Positions 41,110-52,429 of a stretch of DNA of 64,000 nt are shown in pieces. The stretch lies in assembly GCA_021397835.1 (NCBI GenBank), contig JAJFZO010000718.1, positions 62,001 through 126,000 on the forward strand. Direction: 5' to 3'. The position numbers and the translations under genes are program-made. The notes below the pieces were generated by a model. That model did not search any database and was not told the DNA's origin. It was given only the letters and a program-made list of their open reading frames with translations. The first letter of the stretch is position 1; every line of letters begins with the position of its first letter. This stretch comes from Moringa oleifera. Taxonomy: Eukaryota; Streptophyta; Magnoliopsida; Brassicales; Moringaceae.

Positions 41110-43959
41110 TCTTTTAACTTTTCATTAAGATTTTGATTTTTTATTTTTACTAAAGTTTTTATGATAACTTAAGATTTCATATTTTTATTAATTTGGTGAC
41201 TATAAATACTTATGTCACTCTACTATTTGAGACAAACTTAATTATTATACTATAACTTGAAAAAGTTTAGTATTTTTGAGATCTCAGTGTTCTTTGGTCC
41301 TTTTTTTTTTTCTTCTTTATTCTTCTTAAACTCTAATGTTCTCAAAATCTCTAATTTCTTTTTATTCTTCTCCTTTTCATACATCACTTAAGTTTTTTGT
41401 TCTATCTTTTCAATTCAATATGATGAAGACAACCTTAAGAACAATTAAGGAGGTGATAGACATTTTACCAAGACATTCAGCTTTTCTTTCTATTGAACAG
41501 CTTTGCTACTTCTATCTTTCATGTTTTCTTTTGTATCTACTTGCAGCTTCTGGAACTGAATCTTTTTAAGTGTTTTAAATTCCTAGAGAATAGACCTTTT
41601 GATATCTAACAAGAAGACTTATCCACTAGTCTGATATGTCAAAAAATTTCAAACAAAACAGATGAATATAAAAGGAGTAAGTAGTTAAAATGGGACGGAA
41701 AGGAGAAAATATAAAGTAGGCTGTGATAACCAAACTGATGAACATGTTTACACATCAGCAAACATAATTGAGATATTAAAAAAGAAAAAAATAGAAGAAA
41801 AATAATATAAAATCCTATTTTATTAACCAAATAACTATTTAGCAACTTTGTTTTAGTTTATCAGTAATTTGTTATCCCAGGAATTATCTTCCAAAGAAGA
41901 GGAAAGGTTTCTATTTTGAAAAGATTTATGAGACTCTTCTATTCGAATAAATTTATTTCATCTTTACATCAGTACTAATTCTTCTTAGCTAAATTGCATA
42001 AAAACTAAGGACTTTTAACCTTAACCATACATAACGTTAGGATTTCTCTACGTAAAGAGAAACTTGCACAAAAGGTGAAGGGAAGTTAAGACTTGGTTTT
42101 GTGAAACTGTTACCACGTGCACATTTAACTAAAGGCCTCAATCTCAGAAGGACAAAGCAAACAAATATCAAATTAGTATGTAGACCTTCGTGCCAGGATG
42201 CACAAGCCTCTCTTCATCTACCTCAACCTTACACGTAAAAAGATTTGTGTAAGATCCGATACACTTTTGGATAAAGACCCAGTAATCACTAACTTGCTAA
42301 TGATTCTTAATGAGTAGTAAACGGTGTCTTAAGGGTATCACTGTTCTTCTTCTTCGTCAAGAGTGTGTGGCTAAGTATATAAACGGCTGAAAAGGATACT
42401 TGCAAACAATTAGCCTTGAGGAATCCAAGAAAAAGGTTTTACAAAAGAAAACAGCAAAAGAGAGAATAAGTTGTTCAAAGTCATCCTATGGGCTAAAGCC
42501 TCATGAACCCACTATGTCCTTGCCAAAGGATTCAGGAAGCTAGCTGACCAAGTTGATTGTTAGATTCAAAGACGAGTTCCACAATCTCAGGTAGTTAACT
42601 TCTCCCATGATCTTTCTTCTTCTACAACATTTATAAGTTAAAAGCAAGTGCTGGAGAAGAAGTGACACTTTCCAAACGCTCCAACATTATCATATGTTAT
42701 TAATATCATTTCTCATGATAAATGGACTTAATGTTCCACTTATATTAAGATGTTTTTACTTTCTCTACTGAACTATCGTTATAACTTTCCCCTAAACACC
42801 AAACCCAAATGCTTTAGATCTGCTCTTGCTATCCTTCTGATCAGCATAAGAGATACTATCCAATGATATCCCCATAAAATATGACTCTTCTCCAAATAAA
42901 GAATGCAATATGTTAATGCGTGAAAGAATTGGACCAGTAATTAACGTGATCAAAACCTGAATTTCTTTGACGGAAGATCTTACCTAAGTACATGCAGTAT
43001 TCTCTATGCATGCTTGCCGTTATTTAAAGTTCTTATGCGCCTCTAATTAGCCCACAAAATGGGTTCAGTCTTTTAAGTTTCTTCTTCTTTCACTATGTTT
43101 CGCAATCTTATTCACACTAACTTGACCAAACTCAGTTGTGCTGTTATAAAGACCAGATATACTAAGGAGGTTTCTCCTGATTGCATGACAACTTGAAGAC
43201 TAAAGTTTTTTGATTAGAAAATGCAACTCCAGAACTTCCAAGATAATTAAATGAGATGTTGAAGTACAATTACAAACACTAACAAGTGGAATCGATTAGA
43301 GCAAAAGCACTGCTCGATAAGCAAAATAAGGAATATCTTCGACGAAGTCAATGTACAAAACTAGCTCACATACAATAAAAAAATGGTTCGGTTGATCACT
43401 AATAGGGTTTATTAGGTAGCGGCAAGAGACACGACGAACCTTAATAGAACAGACAAATAGCCAATACACTGAACACTATACATAGCTTTGTAATAAAATA
43501 TGGTCTAAAACTTCCTGTTTCTGCCATCAGTACTCCCCAAATTTCTTTAATTATTCTCCCTACTGAAACAGAAACACTAAGATTCCATAGTACATTACAG
43601 TATTTCTCTATAATTTACTATGTGTTCTTTAATTCAGAAGATCCGTTTCCGCAGGATATCTCACACAAGGACACAGATATAAAAGCACACAGAAGAATAA
43701 AACCATTGAAAGATGGGCAAGAAATGGATCAAAGACTATCGTGGGAAGTAGAAAGATGAGAGGAGAGAGAAAGAAACCTTGAGCTGCAATATTCAAACAG
43801 CTTTCCACTTGCCGAAAATACTATGAGAGCTATCTCAGCATCACACAGTGTTGAGAGCTCCTGAGCTTTCTTGAAAAGCCCTCTTCTCCTTTTGGAGAAG
43901 GTGACTTGCCTTGCCGTCACATTGTCGATTTTCTTGATCTGAATTCTCTGTCTGGTCAT
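28386..43959 (-). CDS. SVP-like: MIKC-type MADS-box transcription factor, SVP/AGL24 (StMADS11) clade
   Basis: Seven coding exons join in frame (642 nt, 213 residues): 43778-43959, 30031-30109, 29487-29548, 29301-29400, 29163-29204, 28595-28636 and 28386-28520 (TAA). Exon sizes 182, 79, 62, 100, 42, 42 and 135 are typical of MIKC genes. The MADS domain covers residues 1-60 (starts [20 protein letters not shown]). A short I region follows, then the K box (about 87-168; [20 protein letters not shown]) and a C region ending [14 protein letters not shown]24 proteins are nuclear regulators of flowering time, meristem identity or bud dormancy, and bind CArG boxes as dimers. The LKLGL end fits an EAR-type repression motif conserved in SVP. 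Cys in FEYCSSS replaces the usual Ser. Intron 1 (30110-43777, 13.7 kb) is packed with transposons. SVP versus AGL24 cannot be settled without a tree. Confidence 0.93.
31172..31427 (+). repeat. 5' LTR of the copia element
   Basis: It starts TGTCGATAAAT and ends TTCTACA, 256 bp, just before the primer-binding site. It matches 35200-35452 with many differences and small indels, so the insertion is old. Confidence 0.82.
31428..31440 (+). other. Primer-binding site (initiator tRNA-Met)
   Basis: TGGTATCAGAGCC is complementary to the 3' end of plant initiator tRNA-Met, the usual primer of copia elements. Confidence 0.9.
35200..35452 (+). repeat. 3' LTR of the copia element
   Basis: It starts TGTCGATAAAT right after the polypurine tract and ends TTCTACA, 253 bp. 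It is the partner of 31172-31427. Confidence 0.82.
35453..37789. other. MADS intron 1, AT-rich sequence
   Basis: AT-rich intron sequence between two transposon remnants. I see no further coding or repeat structure apart from short simple repeats such as the TA run near 37110-37125. Confidence 0.4.
37790..39125 (+). mobile_element. L1-type LINE fragment in MADS intron 1
   Basis: Several frames carry the last part of a plant L1 ORF2: a stretch ending [14 protein letters not shown] (about 38045-38135, after the RT palm) and, further on, a zf-RVT-like segment ([12 protein letters not shown], about 38940-38975). Frames are broken throughout. It is followed directly by a long TA repeat. It is antisense to the MADS gene. 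Confidence 0.6.
39134..39167. repeat. (TA)n microsatellite
   Basis: About 17 TA units at the edge of the LINE fragment. Confidence 0.9.
39461..39504. repeat. (GT)n/(TA)n microsatellite
   Basis: A short GT run leads into an interrupted TA run. Confidence 0.85.
40234..41379 (+). mobile_element. Candidate TRIM-like short LTR element
   Basis: Two long direct repeats, 40234-40620 and 40984-41379, begin TGATGAAGCATCAATTAAAG and TGATAAAGTACCAATTAAAA. Both run through matching TATAAATACTTAGGTC / TATAAATACTTATGTC blocks and end in CTCCTCA and CCTTTTCA. Only about 360 bp separates them, with no coding sequence. A purine-rich stretch (GAGCGGAAGAG) precedes the second repeat, like a polypurine tract. 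This is the layout of terminal-repeat retrotransposons in miniature. No primer site or target duplication was recognised, so a simple segmental duplication remains possible. Confidence 0.5.
41063..41110. repeat. (ATT)n microsatellite
   Basis: About 15 ATT units inside the second long repeat of the TRIM-like element; it is absent from the first copy, so it expanded after duplication. Confidence 0.92.
41380..43777. other. 5' part of MADS intron 1, no repeats recognised
   Basis: This is the intron portion next to exon 1, less AT-rich than the rest. In SVP/FLC-type MADS genes the start of intron 1 often carries regulatory sites, but I could not point to a specific one here. Confidence 0.35.
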
Positions 43960-45300
43960 TTTTCCGGGAAACTTTAGCGAACCCCTTCAAAAGAAAGAAG
44001 AAAAAATGAGAAAACATCAGGCACAACTGTGTTCTACAGAAAGAACGTGTACGGACAATATAGAAGAGAAGAGAGATAGAGTGTTGAGGGGTGAAGACAC
44101 ACCAAAGGAAACATATGGGTTTCCGATTAAGAAACAAAGTGGAAATATTGAACTATTCTTCGCTAAATTCAATCAAAGCATAAAATTAAACTATCATCTT
44201 CCCCAGAGAATGGTTAGAACGTTTTTATCACAAAACGCAAACACGAGAACATAGCCACAGATGAATCTAGAGAGAGAAGATGGCCGAGTACATTGAGGAA
44301 TCAGCTACCAGGTAGCTAAGAAACCTAAAATTGAAGCTACTCTTCACTCAATCCAATCAAAACGTCCAGAGAAGCAAATGGAGTACAAAATGAGATTTAA
44401 TTTTTTTTTAAAAAAAAGCAAACTAGAAAACGGCAAGTACACCAACCAAAGAAGGATCAAAAACAATAGGCGAAGCAAGCCGTCTACCAATGAAAACAAT
44501 ATTTTCTGGATTTGTCAAAGAGAAAAGAACAGATATAAAATGGGTTATAGATAAAGTAGGGAACCAACCCTAGATATAGAAAGAAAGAAAGCAGAAGCAC
44601 TGAAGAAGAAGCAAGAGGAAGAAAGAGGAGAATAAAAAACCCACCAATCCAAGCTCATGGAGTTTGCAAATTGCAGACTTGACCCTCCGACGAGATTGGT
44701 AGTCGGATATTCTTCAGCTCACAATCACTTTTCTACTTTTTTCCTTCCAAAAAAAATCTCTCATTCTCCTCTAAGTTGTCGCTGTTTTATGGCGTTGACG
44801 CATGACAGAGAACCAGATACGAAGTCACCAATCGATTTCAGAGCGAGAAAAGAAGAGCATAGTGACTGGAAAAATACAAGTCACAGATGCCTTTTTATGA
44901 CCAAACAAGGAAGGGACTGGGCCAGTGAGTGAAAATTTCTGTGAAAATTTTTACCTTCGGTTTGGCATTAAAACGGTAAAAGAGAAGCAAATGCCCATTA
45001 AAGGTTAGATTTTTAATTTTTATAAGTACTTCTGAAAGATTTCTTTTTTAGGGTTTTTTTAATTATGGAATTTTCTATTTTTATATGGTCGGATTTTGAT
45101 TTCCGTACAGATATGCCATCCTGGTTGGCTGGTAAGAAATTATGACTGGTTTGTACCCTCGTACGAATCATGTCGCCATCTATTATTTCTCGTCGTAAAT
45201 CTCGCGGTATAGTACGAGGACTCCAAGTCTCCAAGGAAGTTAATTGGTAGATTTACTTATTTAGACACTGCTTAAAGCCACATTACTGTCATAATTACAA
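43960..45300 (-). promoter_or_regulatory. 5' UTR, probable 5' UTR intron and promoter of the MADS gene
   Basis: Just upstream of the ATG the minus strand reads TTCTTCTTTCTTTTGAAG followed by GGGTTCGC, a strong acceptor. This suggests a 5' UTR intron. A CT-rich stretch near 44570-44660 looks like the upstream UTR exon. The start site is not resolved. The small + strand open frame at 44657-44932 overlaps this region and is probably chance. Confidence 0.4.
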
Positions 45301-48300
45301 CGACCCTTTTCCTTTTTTAAAAATAAAAAATTTCTTTTTGTTTTTATTTTTACCTTTCTTTACATCTTACCTTAACTTTGAGACACGTCATGTCCCGAGT
45401 CTATTATTGCTTTTCATATTTTTTTTTATTTTAAAAAAAACTGTCCTTTTTGTGTATTGCCTTTATTCCATTCAACTGAAAAAGGAAAAAGAATAATTGA
45501 TAAAATAAAATAATACGACAGGAGCTAAAAGGCAAAGATATTGTGCTTTTTGGTTTATATTAAAATTGAAAGAAAAATATAACTATTTTTATTAAAAATC
45601 TAAATTGTCCTTAAAAAAGGTATCTTAATGTATATGATCCATTAATTAAATTATCCTAAAAGAAGTTTCACTCTATACTTTTAGTATTCTTTCCCACGGT
45701 CATGGATTTAATGTTGTTTTGACTTAATTTTATGTTCTAACTCTTGTTTGTTACCGAGTTTGGTTATTATAATTTTTTAAAATTAATTTTTATAAATTTG
45801 AAATACATTTTTAAAATATAAAATAATTAAAATTTTATATATTATTTATTAGTATATTTTTATCAAACAATATTACATATGAATGCTTAGATCAAATAAC
45901 ATTAATTTATAATTGACGTATCGATTATCGTCTTGGACCATCAAAGCAAGTTCATGACTGAGTAGAGATTTCGTTGTCGTTTTAGACTATCAAAGTAAGT
46001 TCATGAACTGAATAAAGATTTAAATCACTAAAATAAAAGTAATTTCATCTCGTTTATAATTTTAAATCGTGACAGTAAAATTATAAACTAAATAAAAGAT
46101 TATATCATTGGAATAGAAATTGTTCTAGCTAAATACTGATGTCATTAATCGATCGAGCACACCTCAGAAGGCAAATCAAACGAGAAGCCGAAAAAATCAA
46201 AAAAATTAAGAGACACTCAACTAAAAAATAATTCGTTTGTCAGCTATTATGGTAGAAAAAAGGGGACCAACGATGTTATAGACACTAATGACACATCCAA
46301 AATATACCACGTCAAAAACCATTAAACTACCCAAATGATAAAGTTCGTATCAAAATAAAATGAAACAATCATATCTTTACGTTTATTTGAAAGTAAAATC
46401 GAAAAAAATAGACACAAGCAATCCTATAAAAAATCACGAGCAAGTAAAATAATTAAACACTCTTTTTAAATACGGCTATTCTATCCCACCTTAGGTTAAC
46501 TTAAGTTTTGGAGGACCCTCCATTTGTCCATCGATATCTTTTTACCAATTAGAATTTTTAAAAGCGCCCAATTGTTCAAGCCTCTTGTAAAATATGTGAA
46601 ACATCAATATTTAATCTAAATTTGACTTATATTAAATTATTCTATTATTAAATTTTAATAATTCTTTTTTAATTTAAGTTCACATGATATGATGATTAAG
46701 AATATATTTCATTTGGGTACTCTTACAAATTGTTGCTTGAGAAACTATTTTACCGTTTTAACAAGTAAAATAATAAAAAATAATATATTTTTTTATAATA
46801 AAAAAATTGCATTGCTCCTTGTGATAAAGTTAAAGGTGTCATTGGACATTAGGCTATTTGAACTTTATGTGAGTAGAGTCATGGCATGTCCCATTTCATA
46901 AAATGTCATTGATTTCACGAATTGGTGGTCCATGCCACATCCACCACCACAGAGTATATACACCACTCCTTAGTCTAAATAATTTAATGCAAACTTGCTT
47001 ATAAAATTCAAATATACATGTCATAGTCTTATAATTCATTATGATTGATTTTTGATATATGATTTGAGACTACTGCATTATTATAGTTTATGCCTTCTAA
47101 GTTTAGCAATATTGTTAAATCACTCTGCATCATTATTATTTTAATTGGATTTTTGCTCTTAATGATCGATCTAATACGATGAATCATAAGGGTCAAAACT
47201 AGTCTTGTTGTTAATTATCAAATATCAGATTGAGTTGATGGCAGAGTTATCTAATTATTTGCCGTATTATTATCTCCCTGTCTTAAGATCCATTATTACA
47301 ATTCAAATCAAAACATCAAATTCAATCCCTAGATTTCGGTCACCTTCATTAACTTATTCAAATTTAACACTTGCCATGTTTGAAAAATAAAATAAATAAA
47401 TATTTCCATTATCAATAAAAATAAGACTTTTTTTAATTTATAATAATTTTGAGTGAAAAATGAAGTTTTTTCAAGACCACTGAATTTGTTTATGATCTTT
47501 AAATCAAATTACAAATAAAAAAATAAAATAGCACATTTGTGGTAATATTTGATTAATAAAATAACATAAATATATATAATATATATTTGAAAAATTAAAA
47601 TATTATTTTAAACTAAGAATAACAATGAAGTAAATATTGAAATATTTGTCCATCATTCAAATATGGGAATCTCATACACTTGTTTGAAAACTTAAAAATT
47701 AATTTTTTTATATCAAATCAAACCTTAAAAAAATTTATTTATTCAAATTGATTTTTAAATATAAATTCTGTGAAATCTCTAAAATTATAAATATAGAAAA
47801 TCCCTTAAAGCAAATGCTAGCTTGATTTAGGTGTGATGTTAGAAGTAGTTAGGCAAAGAGTAAATACAACAGAGTATATTTATGTCAGTGTAAAACAGAG
47901 GATGGGGTTATCTATGACAGTGTAAGTGGGCACAGCAGCTGACAGTGGGACCTCTGGGCTTTCCATCACAAAAGTTACAAACCCTTTTTAATTATTAAAA
48001 AACAAAGGAACATCACCTACTTTTATTTAACTTTATTTTTTTTTATTTTTAAATAATTATAAATAAATATATTTTATTTAAAAAATTATATAAAATAAAA
48101 ATATTTATTTGATGTTATCAAACAAAATTTAGTATTCAAAAAATGATAAACCAAAACATCGATCTATTAATTTGATCTAAATTTAAATATTTATGTAAAT
48201 TAAAAATATTTTTATCATTAAAATGCACAAAAATAACTCAAATAAATGTTACATTATGTTTTGGTTATATTTTTAAAATTTGAATGATTTTTTATTTTTT

Positions 48301-49100
48301 AAAATTATTGATAATATAAACTTTTTAAAAAAATTTTAAATTAAAAAATTAAAATATTTTTGTAATAATAGTTTAAATATTTTATTATATCTATAAAAAA
48401 TTTAAATCAAAATTTATTATATAAGATCTTTAATTTAAATATCTTTATCATAATTTACTGTTTGATTTGTTACTTTTTTAATATCAATATTTTATATAAT
48501 AATATATAATAAATATTAAAATTTTATATAATATTTACCATATTATTTATTATAATACAATAACATAATTTAATTATATATATATATATATTTACATTTA
48601 GAAATATATTTCCATACCAAGCTTAGCTAGTTTTATGTTACATCCTGTCTCTTGACACGTATATGACACAGGCGACTAAAACTCATTAATATACTAAAAA
48701 AAAAAGAAGGGTGACTTAATGCATCAAATATATGAAGATACGTTTAGGTTTTCGGTATTGGATATGATAAAATATTGAAACTATTTTCCAAAAATCAAAG
48801 TAAATTGAAATCAATCTATGTCACTATGATAAAATTAAAATTTTAAATTAAAAATAATAAAATTGCAGAATATAAGAGTTTTACCCTATAGTACTTCCAA
48901 ATTGTGACATTTAGTTTCATAATTTATTGGTTAAAAAAATATAATTCTTTTGGATAATGAAAGGGACGGTGCTGGTCTTATTATTATGTTAATCTAAATG
49001 TCATTATCTTGTTAAACAGCAAACTTGGTATAAAACAAAACAGATTAACACAGCTCCCGTCTCGCCTATCTGAACCAAACCATGAATCGGCTTCTTTATG
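45301..49100. other. AT-rich intergenic spacer
   Basis: No coding frame longer than chance. It contains a 49-bp imperfect tandem duplication at 45928-46025, short TA runs (for example near 48575) and long A/T-rich stretches. Confidence 0.55.
45928..46025. repeat. 49-bp imperfect tandem duplication
   Basis: Two adjacent copies start TCGTCTTGGACCATCAAAGC (45928) and TCGTTTTAGACTATCAAAGT (45977), followed by matching TTCATGA…AGATTT blocks. Confidence 0.7.
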
Positions 49101-49125
49101 GTTTCTGTTGGGTCAGAGCAAAGCT

Positions 49126-49149
49126 GGCCCAAGCCTGAAGCAAAGCCCA
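49126..49149 (+). promoter_or_regulatory. Paired site II (TGGGCC/T) elements upstream of the J-like gene
   Basis: GGCCCA at 49126-49131 and AGCCCA at 49144-49149 are TGGGCC and TGGGCT on the other strand, 18 bp apart. Clustered site II elements are bound by TCP factors and are common in promoters of growth and housekeeping genes. They lie about 630 bp upstream of the start codon. Confidence 0.4.
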
Positions 49150-49776
49150 AATGTGAACAGGTTTCTGAAACTGACTATCTAACTAGTAACTAACTGGTCT
49201 GAATCTCTTCACTTCCACTATTTTGCCGGAAAAATTGACCACAATGCCCCAAAAGAATCAGCAGTTTATTCCCCGACGATGCAGCTACGTGTGCCAGCTC
49301 TTTCCTGAAACACCCTGGATTCAAAAGTGATATTCCGAGAGGAAATTACCCGAAAGTCTTGGCAATATTGAGATTTCCTTACCCCTATGACTTCTTGTCT
49401 TTTTGTGGGTAAGTAGTTTCCTTGACCGGTGTCGTCTCTCTCGTTTTCTCTGAATGACATTACAACGAAAAGAGCTCAAATTGCAGCTCGTAGCAGGAGT
49501 GGGTAGAGCACCATAGCTCACCAGAAATGACATAAGTGCCCATAGCCAAACCACAGTTATGTGATAGAGCTGTCGTCATTTCTACAAAGTAGCCGTCTTT
49601 TCTTGTCCATCCGGGGAAACTTTCACACTCTGTCTGGTGTCTGCTTTTCTTCATTTCTGTCACTAAAGAACACGATGTAAATAAATGTGTACGAACCAAG
49701 CGCCTACGCAGGGGAGGACGGGAGGAGACACTGGAGAGAGGAAGAAGGCGAAACGTGAGAGAAATAGGGGGCAGAG

Positions 49777-51336
49777 ATGACAAGCTGTGGGGGAAACACA
49801 GAAGAGGCGCAGCGGTGGCTGGCAACGGCGGAGAAGTTGCTGGCCGCGCGTGACCTGCAAGGGGCTAAGACCTTCGCGATCCGCGCGCGAGAGTCCAACC
49901 CGACGCGTACTGATCTCGCGGATCAAGTCCTTGCCGTGTCTGGGACGCTCCTCGCAGGCGAGTCCCGAGTCAGTAACACCCACCAACATGACTGGTACGG
50001 GATCCTCCGACTGGTCCGAATGACTCGTAACCTCGACCTCGTCGGGAGTCAGTATCGCAGGTTCGCCCTGCTTCTCGATCCAGCAAGGAATCGTCTTCCA
50101 TTTGCCGATCAGGCTTTCAAACTTGTCTGTGATGCCTGGAAGGTGCTTTCGGATCCTGCCAAGAAGGCATTATACGACCACGAGCTGCAGTTGAGTCGAC
50201 TCGGTCCACAGGGTGACAAACAACAGCAAAATCAACAGCAGCAGGAGGCTAAGCAAACGCCACCACAAATAGTCAGGAAGAGCCCTAGAAATAAGGATGA
50301 TAAAGAGGCGATGGTGGAAGAGAGGCCGAATTTGAAGACTGCCACCGAGCCAACTCGGAAAACTTGCTCAGTGGAACCAACTCGTCAAACGCGGTTTACT
50401 GAGCCAACTGGGCCTAGCCAGGCTCAGTCGTCGACCGAGTCGGGGACAGCAACTTTCTGGACAGCTTGTCCTTACTGTTATGTGCTTTATGAGTACCCGA
50501 AGAGGTACCAGGAATGCACGCTTCGTTGTCAGAACTGCCGGAGAGCATTCCATGCTGTAATGATAACGTCACCGCCCTTGACTGGAGAAGATACTTACTT
50601 TTGCTGTTGGGGATTTTTCCCCTTAGGGTTCTCGGATAATGCTAAGAATATAGGCTGCTTTTCTTCCAATTGGTCGCCAGTCTCGACCATGTTCCCTTGT
50701 CCTTTACAAAAGGCCGGGCAGGATGAGACGAAGAATCTGAGCAAACCCTGTAATGCCAATGCATCTAAAAGATCTGCCCCTCCCAAATTTTTTTATGGTG
50801 ATGATGATGTGTATGTAGAACTCCTAGACTCCAGTGAAGAAGATGATGATGATGATGCTGATGATGATGGTGAATGGGAGGACGAAAGGAGGAAGAAGGC
50901 AAAACATGGTAAAGGGAAAGGGCCTGCAGTGAAAAATACCAAGAAACAGCAGTTGGAAAGAGTCAAGAGAGGGAACCAACATGTGGGTGGGAAAGTTAAT
51001 GTGGATAATGGCGGTGATACTGAAAATATGAATGGGGGGTCTGTAGTGCAAGAGGCTGCGGTGGCTGGGACATCTAGTGGGGCAGCCAGAATGGTAGGTG
51101 TTAGTGGGAGGAAGCAAAAGGGATCTGGAGCCAAGGAGTTAGGGGATTTGGATCTGAATGTGGAGTTCAGTAATGAGGTGGAAGAGCCGCCAGCACCCAG
51201 GACGAATGAAGGGCATACGACAGGGAATGGGGAGGAGGATAATATTGGGATTGGGTTTTTTGAGGGTCTTGATGAGTTTTTAAGTAGTTTGCCAATACTT
51301 TCAGTTGTTGCTGATGATAAGGTTAAGGCTAGTTAG
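49777..51336 (+). CDS. J-like (DnaJ-related) protein without the HPD motif
   Basis: A single open exon of 519 residues. The N-terminus (EAQRWLATAEKLLAARDLQG) matches the helical leader of a plant J-protein family (EEALRAKEIAERK…). The J-like domain covers about 70-135: HDWYGILRL, then YRRFALLLDPARNR, then ADQAFKLVCDAWKVLSDPAK. At the HPD position it has DPA (101-103), so it should not stimulate Hsp70 in the usual way. A Gln-rich linker follows. A zinc-binding-like pair comes next: CPYC at 231-234 and CQNC at 251-254. Then an Asp/Glu run (353-371), a basic patch (RRKKAKHGKGKG) that could be a nuclear signal, and DLDLNVEF near 460, an EAR-like motif. The GC-rich, intronless frame is typical for the family. 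The start is the first in-frame ATG after a CT/GA-rich leader. Confidence 0.9.
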   Translation: MTSCGGNTEEAQRWLATAEKLLAARDLQGAKTFAIRARESNPTRTDLADQVLAVSGTLLAGESRVSNTHQHDWYGILRLVRMTRNLDLVGSQYRRFALLLDPARNRLPFADQAFKLVCDAWKVLSDPAKKALYDHELQLSRLGPQGDKQQQNQQQQEAKQTPPQIVRKSPRNKDDKEAMVEERPNLKTATEPTRKTCSVEPTRQTRFTEPTGPSQAQSSTESGTATFWTACPYCYVLYEYPKRYQECTLRCQNCRRAFHAVMITSPPLTGEDTYFCCWGFFPLGFSDNAKNIGCFSSNWSPVSTMFPCPLQKAGQDETKNLSKPCNANASKRSAPPKFFYGDDDVYVELLDSSEEDDDDDADDDGEWEDERRKKAKHGKGKGPAVKNTKKQQLERVKRGNQHVGGKVNVDNGGDTENMNGGSVVQEAAVAGTSSGAARMVGVSGRKQKGSGAKELGDLDLNVEFSNEVEEPPAPRTNEGHTTGNGEEDNIGIGFFEGLDEFLSSLPILSVVADDKVKAS

Positions 51337-52400
51337 TGAAGTAAGATCTGGCCTCCCTTTTTTTGTGCATGCCAGTGTTGTAGTTGTAGTTCTTCTGTAT
51401 GCTACTGGTATTTAGTCTATAGAGATGCTGGCATTTGCTTGCCTGATTTCCATGTTTCCACTATGTTGCGTATTCTGCACCAATTTGCCTGCCATTTTCC
51501 TGCATGATTTATCCTTTTTGTATGGCAGTTACTTAAAACATTCAGTAGATAGTCAACACATGAGCACTGCATGTTTTACCAGGATACTTGTGAAGGCCTG
51601 CTAGCTTTGCTTAGTAATCTCCTCTTAGATTAGGAGGAATTATTATGTTTCTAGTTTTTCTTTTTCTCCTTTTTTACCAAAAACTGGAAAAGTAACTTTA
51701 GGAAGTAGGCAAGTTTGCCAGAGATGTGAATAAAAAAGTTGGAAAACTGTTCTACTTGTATTGTGATGATGGCTTTTTACATTTAAACCACAAGTTTTGG
51801 ATATCAAAATTTATATGTATGAATACCTGTCAATAGAAATGAACATAAGGATAAGATTATTGATTCAGTTCCTCATTTACTGAGTTGTATGCAGTGTTTG
51901 ACAAAGATGGTATAGTTTGTTCCTTTTCATATTACTGTATTCAAATATATGCTTTGCTTGCTTTCAATTAACCAACTTTGCAACAAAATAGATTTTTTGA
52001 TTTGTTCACCAAGTCAGCTCTTTTAAAGCATGCATTTCGTGTGGACTTTCAGGGCTATTTGTTCTTATAGATTTTATTGCAAAATTCAGATTTAACAAGT
52101 TGTTATATCTCATGTTGTGATGTACATAGCTGGTGTTTTGGATTTAGATTGACTTTTTTCTCCCATTGTCCTCCCTTCCCTCTTTCCTTTTCCCCTTATG
52201 TCTCTATTCATCTTTGAAATTTTGCCAACAAAGTGCAAAATTAATGATATTAAAACTTCACTTGACTGTGTATACCGTATGTATGTATACACTAATTTAT
52301 CTTTTCGTGATATTTTCTAGGATAAAATTTTCCTGAAGCATGTGATGTAACAAATGTTTTATCATTTGAAACTATATTTGGCACATTGGTATCTAAATTG
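51337..52400 (+). other. 3' UTR and downstream flank of the J-like gene
   Basis: AT-rich, T-rich sequence without open frames. Poly(A) signals are possible but not distinctive. Confidence 0.45.
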
Positions 52401-52429
52401 TGGTTGTTTGAATTGCTTGATCCAGGTAG

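Noticed and set aside
44657..44932. A + strand 91-codon frame upstream of the MADS gene
   Set aside because: It overlaps the MADS 5' UTR/promoter on the other strand, has no recognisable domain and is short.
49460..49989. Minus-strand open frames of 108-121 codons at the start of the J-like gene
   Set aside because: They are antisense to the GC-rich 5' UTR and first exon, have low-complexity Ser/Pro/Leu composition and match no family; shadows of a GC-rich coding frame.
50793..51134. Minus-strand Ser-rich frames within the J-like gene
   Set aside because: Antisense readings of the Asp/Glu run and basic patch (GAT/GAA repeats), not real proteins.
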